A stretch of 5,177 nt of DNA from Nitrospiraceae bacterium (lineage in GTDB: Bacteria; Nitrospirota; Thermodesulfovibrionia; Thermodesulfovibrionales; UBA1546): NCBI GenBank assembly GCA_003535475.1, contig DOHC01000239.1, positions 1-5,177 on the forward strand, given 5' to 3'. This document shows positions 1-5,177 of this stretch, one piece after another. How positions within the stretch are numbered: position 1 is the first letter of the stretch; each line of letters starts with the position of its first letter. The translations under genes and the position numbers were made by a program. The notes under the pieces are model-generated. The model saw only the letters and a program-made list of their open reading frames with translations. It had not been told where the DNA came from and did no database searches.

Positions 1-1
1 A

Positions 2-208
2 GGGCTAAAGAGCATTTCTATTCCCGCGATAAGCTCAGGGATTTTCGGATTTCCAAAAGACAGGTGCGCAAAAATTCTTGTTAATGAATCAGCAGATTAT
101 CTCAGGAAAAACCCTCAATCCTCACTTGAAATCATTGAATTCTGCGTCTATGACGACAACATAATGGAGCATTTCAAGAGAGAGTTTGAGGATCTTAAAG
201 CATTATAG
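2..208 (+). CDS. C-terminal part of a macro-domain (ADP-ribose-binding) protein, 5' truncated by the window edge
   Basis: Reading from base 2, the plus strand is open for 68 codons to a TAG at 206-208. No start lies in the window because the gene begins upstream. The visible protein opens with SISIPAISSGIFGFP, the hallmark beta-strand plus glycine-containing substrate loop of macro domains (family pattern roughly PAIS-S/T-G-I-F/Y-G-F/Y-P), followed by the expected helix (KDRCAKILVNESADYL), a strand (SLEIIEFCVYDD) and a terminal helix ending near the stop. Macro domains bind ADP-ribose, and many remove ADP-ribose or O-acetyl groups from modified molecules in the cytoplasm. Which activity applies cannot be judged, since the N-terminal Asn/Asp-bearing motifs are outside the window. 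The domain ends about where a stand-alone macro protein would. The gene converges on the ABC permease gene with 16 bp between stop codons, so it is not part of that operon. Family assignment is solid; exact function is unknown. Confidence 0.88.
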   Translation, partial: GLKSISIPAISSGIFGFPKDRCAKILVNESADYLRKNPQSSLEIIEFCVYDDNIMEHFKREFEDLKAL

Positions 209-209
209 A

Positions 210-223
210 AAGTGACTTCACTT
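210..223. terminator. Small palindrome between two convergent genes, possible bidirectional terminator
   Basis: AAGTGA (210-215) and TCACTT (218-223) are perfect reverse complements. As a hairpin this gives AAGTG/CACTT with a 4-base ACTT loop. It occupies nearly the whole 16-bp gap between the macro-domain stop (206-208) and the permease stop (225-227), where a shared terminator would be expected. The stem is short and AT-rich. The plus strand continues CTTCTTATAA and the minus strand TTCTATAATG, so neither has a proper run of T. Position supports termination, but the thermodynamics are weak. Confidence 0.35.
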
Positions 224-224
224 C

Positions 225-1853
225 TTATAAAATCCCTGTATGTTCCTGCAGCTTCTTTTCCCCGATTCTCATCGGCAGATAGAATGCAGCGGCATTTATC
301 AGGATAATCAAAATCATGCTCAAGGCAATCTGAATCTTACCTGATAAATCCATCACTCCCTTAATATCATAAACATAAAAAATCCACGACTCGAGGGATA
401 ATGTTGCAATCACAATGCTGAAAGCAATTAGCATGAAAGCCATGCCGCCGAGGCTCATTGAGACCGACGCTATGTTTTCATATTTGAACTTTGGATACAT
501 TGCTCCAAATCCGGTCCCGAGTCCGCTTATAGACACGCAGAGCATAAGGACTGTTCCGAGTGACAGATACATCAGAATCCTCTCTGCATCCATCGCGAGA
601 TTTGTGAGGAATACAAGGATAAGCATAAGTGCTGTAACAGGAATGAACCCATAGAGGAACTTTGACCGGATAAATCTATTCATATCAACAGGCGAAGTCC
701 TTATAATCCAGAATGCCTGACCCTCAAGGCTCACGGACGCATAGATAAACCGCACTGAAACAGCAGACAGCACAAGCCCTGATAAGACCAGATTAACAAG
801 AACCATAATCTCCTTTATGAAAGGAAATCCGGAAAGTGCATTTATAGGAATTGACTTGAAATTATAGACGTAAATCATTATGAGCGCGCCTATTACTAAC
901 ACCTGAGACCACTGGCCTGTGTCTCTGAAGAACGTTTTTATGTCCTTGTAAAACATTGCGGTATTCATTTCAGGGTAATATCCTCCTAAAATTCCTCTAC
1001 TGACCCTTTCGCCTGACGGCTGAATCCTCTCCGTATTCACCCTGTAAAACCTTAATCCTGCAATTTCGGACAGAAGAAGAAAAAACAAAGCATTGCTCAA
1101 AAGAATTATCGTATAAAAAATATTAAAGCCGCTTTTAAAAAGAACTGGGAAAACCGCCTCTGTAATCCAATAACTTGGAATCATGGGTGATTCGGTCTTG
1201 AATGACATTATGGAATTTATGAAACCCTCAGGTGTGCTTATATCCTGAGGTATAACGCCTTTTATCAGAAAATACAGCAAGAGGAAAAGAACCACGCCTA
1301 TCCCGAAAAGCACATTCCTTGTCCTCTTAGCAGGGAAAAGCCTCGTGAGTATATGCGCAGTTGTGATGCCAATGCCTGCTGTTATTAAACTGAATAGAAG
1401 GAAACATCCAAGAACCAAAAGATAATAGCCTGCCGGCGCGCCATAGCCGATGCCGTATGCAATAAATACCGGCGGCATGAATGAAAGCACCATCCATGAT
1501 GAATTCATGAAGGCCTCAAATGTCTTCAATCTCAATATATCCCTGATTTCAACAGGCTTTGACAGGAGAAGCGGAATATCTTTTGATAGATAGAAAGAAG
1601 AGATTGCGGTGATTATGCTGCTCAGGATAAGAAAACCAAGCAGGCTGAAGAATGTCATTGAGAAGAGTTTCCTTGAGAGTATCTCACCGAAAAACTCAAT
1701 CCCCCTGACATAGGTTAAAACTTTGTAGGTGCCGATATAAAAAAGGAACCAGAAACCGATCCCAATCGCTATAAACGGAAGCCTTCTGAGCACAACCTTC
1801 GTGCTGACAGAATTTTTCAGTGAAAGAAGTTTAGGTTTTATAAGTAACAGCAT
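225..1853 (-). CDS. ABC transporter permease, large ABC-2-like membrane subunit (two fused halves)
   Basis: The 542-residue protein has about twelve hydrophobic segments (near residues 27-47, 66-88, 118-138, 143-165, 180-200, 243-265, 317-332, 348-370, 400-420, 427-450, 465-487, 507-527). Its motifs resemble the putative ABC permease family I know as ABC_tran_2 (PF16949, from memory): SKDIPLLLSKPV at 90-101, MFYKDIKTFFRD at 300-311, SLEGQAFWIIRTSPV at 375-389 and GLGTGFGAMYPKFKYEN at 444-460. The protein should form the membrane channel driven by the ATPase encoded just upstream; the substrate is unknown. The first and second halves each carry an S-x-(D/E)...LL/II...S-P/KPV block followed by a basic helix, which suggests an internal duplication of a normal 250-300-residue ABC-2 permease. 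The start at 1853 is preferred because MLLLIKPKLLSLKNS looks like the usual basic N-terminus, yet no good Shine-Dalgarno sequence precedes it (an AGGT lies 15 bases away). Translation may rely on coupling to upstream reading. The 233-bp gap before it holds the inverted-repeat element. Confidence 0.85.
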   Translation of the reverse strand: MLLLIKPKLLSLKNSVSTKVVLRRLPFIAIGIGFWFLFYIGTYKVLTYVRGIEFFGEILSRKLFSMTFFSLLGFLILSSIITAISSFYLSKDIPLLLSKPVEIRDILRLKTFEAFMNSSWMVLSFMPPVFIAYGIGYGAPAGYYLLVLGCFLLFSLITAGIGITTAHILTRLFPAKRTRNVLFGIGVVLFLLLYFLIKGVIPQDISTPEGFINSIMSFKTESPMIPSYWITEAVFPVLFKSGFNIFYTIILLSNALFFLLLSEIAGLRFYRVNTERIQPSGERVSRGILGGYYPEMNTAMFYKDIKTFFRDTGQWSQVLVIGALIMIYVYNFKSIPINALSGFPFIKEIMVLVNLVLSGLVLSAVSVRFIYASVSLEGQAFWIIRTSPVDMNRFIRSKFLYGFIPVTALMLILVFLTNLAMDAERILMYLSLGTVLMLCVSISGLGTGFGAMYPKFKYENIASVSMSLGGMAFMLIAFSIVIATLSLESWIFYVYDIKGVMDLSGKIQIALSMILIILINAAAFYLPMRIGEKKLQEHTGIL

Positions 1854-1883
1854 TTCGTTGTTTTAAATACCTATATATTCATC

Positions 1884-2058
1884 AATAAGCAGGGCTGCTT
1901 TGAGCGGCATAGATATTTTTCGGTAACAGTTCTTAGTGAAATGAAGCGGGCACAGCCTCGACTGTCTGAACCCGCAGGGTGAGTTTCGAGGGGGTAGCGG
2001 AATGAGCTTTAGAACTGTCGAAAAATATCTTGGAAAGCGAAAGGCTGTCCTGCTTATT
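1884..2058. repeat. Imperfect inverted-repeat (MITE/REP-like) element inserted between the ATPase and permease genes
   Basis: The ends are perfect inverted repeats: AATAAGCAGG (1884-1893) and CCTGCTTATT (2049-2058). The arms are imperfectly paired inward to a second strong block, AGATATTTTTCG (1911-1922) with CGAAAAATATCT (2019-2030), continued by ACAGTTCT (1926-1933) with AGAACTGT (2011-2018); only a 3-base bulge (1923-1925) interrupts this 20-pair stem. The centre holds another hairpin, CCTCGA (1956-1961) with TCGAGG (1986-1991), capped by ACCC (1970-1973) and GGGT (1977-1980) around a GCA loop. No transposase is encoded and no clear target-site duplication flanks the ends (TTCATC on the left, AGCAAA on the right). 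This architecture fits a non-autonomous element mobilised in trans, or a REP/BIME-like repeat. It splits an otherwise tightly packed operon and would fold into a long hairpin in the mRNA, where it could affect permease expression. That it is repeated elsewhere in the genome is inferred, not seen. Confidence 0.75.
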
Positions 2059-2086
2059 AGCAAAAATATTATATTCTGCTTTAACC

Positions 2087-2797
2087 TCATTCACCCCCCA
2101 TCTTCAAAAACAGCCCCTCTAACCCGCCTTCCATCCCCTTTATTTCCTCTTTTGTTTTTATTGAGATTATAGAGCCTTTGTTTATGAACCCTACCCTGTG
2201 GCATAGCTCCTCTGCAATATGAAGGCTGTGGGTTGCAAGAAATATAGTCACCCCTTTTGAGCTTAAATCCTTAATTACGCCTTTGAGCATCCTTACGCCG
2301 AACGGGTCAAGCCCCATAAAGGGCTCATCTATGAGAAGCGCTTCAGGCCTATGAATAAGAGCAGATGCAAAGAGAAGCCTCTGCCTCATGCCCTGCGAAA
2401 AACTCTCTATAAACTCATCCTCAATATCCTTAATCCCGAATAACTCGAGCATTTCATCTGTCCTTGATAATGCCTCGCTTTTTGGTATGCTATATATTGA
2501 CGAGATAAATATGAGGAATTCCCTCGCAGTTAGTTTTTCATAGAGAAATGCCTTGTCAGGCACATAACCGAGTATTGATTTTGCCTTTATTGATTCATTA
2601 ACAATGTCATATTTCCCTATGATAATCTTTCCTTTGTCAGGCGTGAGAAGCCCTGTCATCATCCTTATTGTCGTGGTCTTTCCGGCTCCGTTCGGGCCGA
2701 CAATGCCAAAAATCTCGCCTGTGCTTACAATCAGAGAAACATTCTTAACAGCATGTGTGGCGTTGAAAGATTTGGAGATGTTATCAAGGATTATCAT
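2087..2797 (-). CDS. ABC transporter ATP-binding protein (ABC-2-type exporter ATPase)
   Basis: The 236-residue protein is a single complete nucleotide-binding domain of normal length. Visible motifs are Walker A GPNGAGKTT (34-42), signature FSQGMRQR (133-140, a common variant of LSGGQ), Walker B ALLIDEP (153-159) with catalytic Glu158, D-loop GLDP (162-165) and switch His190 in ATHS. The Q-loop glutamine position holds Asp81 (GYVPDKAFLYEKLT), a substitution I recall in ABC-2-type ATPases. It should dimerise at the inner face of the membrane and power the permease encoded downstream. The ATG overlaps the TGA of the metalloprotease gene (ATGA at 2794-2797) and follows an AGAGG ribosome-binding site 6 bases away, which fixes the start. 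The stop lies 233 bp before the permease start, a gap mostly filled by the inverted-repeat element. Family is certain; transported substrate cannot be told from the sequence. Confidence 0.96.
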   Translation of the reverse strand: MIILDNISKSFNATHAVKNVSLIVSTGEIFGIVGPNGAGKTTTIRMMTGLLTPDKGKIIIGKYDIVNESIKAKSILGYVPDKAFLYEKLTAREFLIFISSIYSIPKSEALSRTDEMLELFGIKDIEDEFIESFSQGMRQRLLFASALIHRPEALLIDEPFMGLDPFGVRMLKGVIKDLSSKGVTIFLATHSLHIAEELCHRVGFINKGSIISIKTKEEIKGMEGGLEGLFLKMGGE

Positions 2798-4038
2798 TGC
2801 TGTCCTCTAATCTCTCTTATCCTTTGAACAACAGGAGGATGGGAATAGTAAAAGCTTGCATATAAGGGATGGGGATGAAGATTTGAAAGGTTGTCTTTTG
2901 AGAGTTTTATCAAAGATGTCGCCATTGCCTCTCGGTTCTCTGTCATCTCAGAAGCAAGCCTGTCAGCCTCCCTTTCATGCCTCCGCGAGAGATAGCTGAA
3001 TATAGGCGTCAGCGGGAAAGATACTATTCCTCCTGCAAAACCCAGTATGAGAAGGTTTGCAAAGACCGTGTCATTCTGAATACTGAAAATCCTTAGAAGG
3101 ATTCCTGATTTTACCATCAAAAACGAGATGTAAATGCCTATCAGGGACATTGCCTCTATAACAATGATCATTTTAAGGACGTGCTTTTTCTTCCAGTGCC
3201 CTGCCTCATGTGCAAGAACAGAGAGAATCTCGCTCTTTTCCATCCTCTTCAAAAGCGTGTCATAAAGCACGATTCTTTTTACCTTTCCTATCCCCGTAAA
3301 ATAGGCATTTGTGTGTGTGCTTCGCTTTGACGCATCAATCTTGAATACCCTGCTTATCTTTATCCCGACCTTTTTCATTAAGTCCCTTATTGAGCCTTTA
3401 ATCTCCTCATCCTCTATCGGCGTAAACTTATTGAATAAAGGCTCAATAACATACGGCGAGATGTACATCATGAAGATACTGAATAAGAGGAAAAAGAGCC
3501 AGACAAATAGCCACCAGAAATCAGGGCTTGCCTTCATCAGATACAAAGCGCCTGATGTCATTATGCCGATGAATATTGTGGAGAGTACTATTGATTTTAT
3601 GAAATCGCTTATCCAGAGTTTCCATGTCATTGTGTTAAAACCGTACTTGTTTTCAATCCTGAATGTGCCATAAAGGTCAAAAGGAATTGAAATAATTGTA
3701 TTTGCATAACTCAGGGCAAGGAAGAACACCACGCCGGAGAGAACAAATGGCATATTGAAAGACACAATCCAAGAGTTATACATATTCAGCAATCCTCCGA
3801 AGAAAAATGCCAGAACAAGAATGTTTCCGAAAATGGACTCTATGAATCCAAAACGGCTCTGCTCTAAGGTGTAGTCCCTTGTCTTTTTCAATAATTGAGC
3901 ATCTATATAATCCTTGAATTCCTCAGGCACAACATCACCGTATTTTCTTAGATGTCTCAGATTCAAAAGCTTGAGCCAATAGCCGCAAGAAACTACAAGC
4001 AAATAGCCTGTGAATATGCATATCAGGGAAGCATTCAT
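2794..4038 (-). CDS. Ste24-type M48 family integral membrane zinc metalloprotease (CAAX protease homologue)
   Basis: The 414-residue protein matches the Ste24/CAAX prenyl protease 1 pattern along its whole length and has the family's usual size. About seven hydrophobic segments are visible (near 1-20, 66-86, 99-117, 146-167, 174-195, 287-307, 323-345). The zinc site is intact: HEAGH at 277-281 supplies His277, catalytic Glu278 and His281, and EREAD at 355-359 supplies the third ligand Glu355 and conserved Asp359. Other family blocks are FRIENKYGFN (126-135), EPLFNKFTPI (199-208), NAYFTGIGKVKRIVLYDTLL (244-263) and HPLYASFYYSHPP (390-402). Eukaryotic Ste24 cleaves prenylated CAAX proteins; bacterial relatives are generally linked to membrane-protein quality control or peptide cleavage, and the substrate here is unknown. 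The ATG directly follows the TAA of the transglutaminase-like gene, with GGAG 9 bases upstream, and the TGA overlaps the ATPase start. This tight coupling ties the protease to the ABC exporter. Confidence 0.95.
   Translation of the reverse strand: MNASLICIFTGYLLVVSCGYWLKLLNLRHLRKYGDVVPEEFKDYIDAQLLKKTRDYTLEQSRFGFIESIFGNILVLAFFFGGLLNMYNSWIVSFNMPFVLSGVVFFLALSYANTIISIPFDLYGTFRIENKYGFNTMTWKLWISDFIKSIVLSTIFIGIMTSGALYLMKASPDFWWLFVWLFFLLFSIFMMYISPYVIEPLFNKFTPIEDEEIKGSIRDLMKKVGIKISRVFKIDASKRSTHTNAYFTGIGKVKRIVLYDTLLKRMEKSEILSVLAHEAGHWKKKHVLKMIIVIEAMSLIGIYISFLMVKSGILLRIFSIQNDTVFANLLILGFAGGIVSFPLTPIFSYLSRRHEREADRLASEMTENREAMATSLIKLSKDNLSNLHPHPLYASFYYSHPPVVQRIREIRGQQ
2804..2808 (-). promoter_or_regulatory. 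Ribosome-binding site of the ABC ATPase gene
   Basis: On the minus strand AGAGG sits 6 bases before the ATG at 2795-2797, within the 3' end of the metalloprotease gene. Together with the ATGA overlap it fixes the ATPase start and implies translational coupling. Confidence 0.6.
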
Positions 4039-5177
4039 TTACCTATACTCCAGCCCTTCAATCTTTATCTTTCCTATAACAGCCAGAATCTGCATCTGTT
4101 TGTCTATATCTCCTGTTGTAATCCTTATGTGCGCTGCGTCTGCCGGAAACTGTCCGAGTATCGGGTCAATCGCAATCCATTGCCATATAAATATCTCAGG
4201 CCATGCATGGTAATAAAAATAGCCGTCCTTATACGTAAGTCCGAGGGCAATCCTTGTTGGTATTCCTGCTGCGCGCGCAAGTGCGGTATAGAGTGTTGTA
4301 TGCTCATTACAGTCGCCCCTCCTTGATTTCAGCACCTCTGTTGCCATCGGGATCGTTATCGCAGGAGTCTTCCTGATATTCCTGTAAACCCAATCATAAA
4401 TAAGCCTTGCCTTCTTTAACGTATCTTTTTCATCTCTTACGATTTCCTTTGCCAGAGACACAATCTTAGGGTCTTTTGATTGAATAAACATTGTATTCTC
4501 TAAATATTCATCATCTACTTTGACGCTTTGACTTTCTTTCGCCTCGGCGAATCCGCCTGAGTGCGGAGACACTTTCTTTAAATCTTCTTTCCTTATCTCA
4601 AGCATATCTTCTATAAGGCTCTGCCTTCCGCCGTCAAGTTCAAGAACCTTTAAATTAATTCCTGAAAGCTTCACCCTGAGATAACTTGTATCAGGAGGGA
4701 GTTTTAAATTAAACGGCACGGCAACCTGTGTGATAATGTCTATGGAGGGTTTCCCTATCTGTATCGCATCAGCTTCGCTTTCTTTAATCATGACAAATCC
4801 CAGCGGAGTTTCTTCCCTTAAGACCTCTCCATTTTCAGTAAGCCATACTGAAAATTCAATTCCCTTGAAATAACCCTTTATTCTGAAAACCTCACGCATA
4901 ATATTCATTGACATTATCCGCTCTTTCCCTTCTACCTCAATAAGAATTCGCACCTGAGTCATGGTCAGCGGATCAAAGATACTCGTGCTGAGTTTCTTTC
5001 CGGTTTTAATTCCCTCCTTAAGAATATTCGGAATCAGCGAGAGATTAAGAGACGGTTCGTCCTTTAATACAATCACCTGTTCAGATTTTGTACCGGCAGT
5101 TTCAATAGAGACCTTAAGATTCTTGCCCTCCACCCTTCCCTTTATATTCATGGTCACATCAGAGTTAAGCATAAAGT
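4039..5177 (-). CDS. Transglutaminase-like superfamily protein with N-terminal beta-rich domain, 5' end outside the window
   Basis: At least 377 residues are visible (numbered here from the ATG at 5170-5172). The frame stays open to the window edge, with a Phe codon (TTT) before that ATG and no signal peptide, so the true start probably lies upstream. The C-terminal third is a transglutaminase-like core (about 225-340) with all three catalytic residues: Cys288 in GDCNEHT, His322 in YHAWPEI and Asp336 in AIDPILGQ. Such domains are papain-fold enzymes acting as proteases, amidases or cross-linkers, often outside the cytoplasm. Residues 1-190 look beta-rich (alternating hydrophobics, FDPLTMTQVRILIEVEG, WLTENGEVLREETPLG) and form a separate domain I do not recognise; it could be a lipid- or peptide-binding module. 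A linker at 202-212 is encoded by two GC-rich palindromes. The gene is first of four in the operon here; its stop abuts the metalloprotease start. A role in maturing or remodelling an exported or envelope substrate is inferred. Confidence 0.88.
   Translation of the reverse strand, partial: FMLNSDVTMNIKGRVEGKNLKVSIETAGTKSEQVIVLKDEPSLNLSLIPNILKEGIKTGKKLSTSIFDPLTMTQVRILIEVEGKERIMSMNIMREVFRIKGYFKGIEFSVWLTENGEVLREETPLGFVMIKESEADAIQIGKPSIDIITQVAVPFNLKLPPDTSYLRVKLSGINLKVLELDGGRQSLIEDMLEIRKEDLKKVSPHSGGFAEAKESQSVKVDDEYLENTMFIQSKDPKIVSLAKEIVRDEKDTLKKARLIYDWVYRNIRKTPAITIPMATEVLKSRRGDCNEHTTLYTALARAAGIPTRIALGLTYKDGYFYYHAWPEIFIWQWIAIDPILGQFPADAAHIRITTGDIDKQMQILAVIGKIKIEGLEYR
4048..4051 (-). promoter_or_regulatory. 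Ribosome-binding site of the M48 metalloprotease gene
   Basis: On the minus strand GGAG lies 9 bases upstream of the ATG at 4036-4038, inside the last codons of the transglutaminase-like gene. It supports this start, which immediately follows the upstream TAA. Confidence 0.6.
4538..4567. repeat. Two adjacent GC-rich perfect palindromes inside the transglutaminase-like gene
   Basis: TTCGCC (4538-4543) and GGCGAA (4546-4551) pair around a 2-base TC centre, and immediately next to them TCCGC (4552-4556) and GCGGA (4563-4567) pair around CTGAGT. The 30-bp block is in frame and encodes residues 202-212 (SPHSGGFAEAK), a Gly/Ala/Ser-rich stretch just between the N-terminal beta domain and the transglutaminase core. 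It is clearly more GC-rich than the surrounding coding sequence. This resembles a short palindromic element tolerated inside a protein linker, as with Rickettsia palindromic elements, though identity with any known family is not claimed. Confidence 0.5.

Noticed and set aside
262..275. CCGAT/ATCGG hairpin with a 4-base loop as a terminator
   Set aside because: It falls inside the conserved end of the permease coding sequence, has a short stem and no following T run.
415..654. A 79-codon plus-strand open frame within the permease
   Set aside because: It is antisense to clear membrane segments of the permease and has no recognisable features.
1434..1460. GC-rich palindromic GGCGCGCC tract in the permease gene as a repeat
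   Set aside because: It is an 8-bp palindrome explained by the codons of a Gly/Ala/Pro-rich loop, with no wider structure around it.
1884..2058. The hairpin region as a tRNA, riboswitch or CRISPR unit
   Set aside because: No cloverleaf, no known aptamer core and no direct repeats; the long-range complementarity is of the inverted-repeat element type.
1863..2090. A 75-codon minus-strand open frame as a genuine small protein gene
   Set aside because: Most of it is the translation of the inverted repeat, and the amino-acid sequence shows no domain, signal or conserved pattern. It is kept only as a possible translational bridge.
3311..3673. A 120-codon plus-strand open frame
   Set aside because: It is antisense to well-conserved Ste24 motifs and is a shadow of that gene.
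3952..4326. A 124-codon plus-strand open frame
   Set aside because: It lies antisense to the conserved transglutaminase core and the start of the M48 protease gene; its Cys-rich sequence has no family resemblance.

Overview
The window reads as chromosomal DNA from a bacterium with moderate G+C. Gene style and layout (a four-gene membrane operon with zero-gap or overlapping junctions, convergent to a macro-domain gene, with a palindromic repeat between genes) would suit an uncultured Nitrospirota- or Desulfobacterota-like lineage. No marker gene is present, so this assignment is a weak inference.

Layout, left to right. The last 68 codons of a plus-strand macro-domain (ADP-ribose-binding) gene end at 208. 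A 16-bp gap holding a small palindrome separates it, tail to tail, from a minus-strand operon that fills the rest of the window. In transcription order (right to left) the operon encodes: (1) a transglutaminase-like cysteine-protease-fold protein, 5' end outside the window (4039-5177); (2) a Ste24-type M48 membrane zinc metalloprotease (2794-4038); (3) an ABC transporter ATPase (2087-2797); (4) a large 12-helix ABC-2-like permease (225-1853). Junctions 1/2 (TAA directly followed by ATG) and 2/3 (ATGA overlap) are as tight as possible and indicate co-transcription and translational coupling. The ATPase and permease are separated by 233 bp, mostly a roughly 175-bp imperfect inverted repeat (1884-2058) that looks like an inserted non-autonomous, MITE- or REP-like element.

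How the genes may work together. ATPase and permease supply a complete ABC exporter, because the permease looks like two fused ABC-2 halves. The two upstream genes are an intramembrane or membrane-associated protease and a probable extracytoplasmic transglutaminase-fold enzyme with an intact Cys-His-Asp triad. The set suggests processing plus export of an envelope protein, peptide or lipopeptide, or envelope quality control. The substrate is not visible here, so this is inference.

Two repeat-like structures stand out: the large hairpin element inside the operon, and a pair of adjacent GC-rich perfect palindromes (4538-4567) placed in frame in the interdomain linker of the transglutaminase-like gene. 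No RNA genes, CRISPR arrays, insertion sequences with a transposase, or origins were seen. No stretch over 300 bases lacks a gene.
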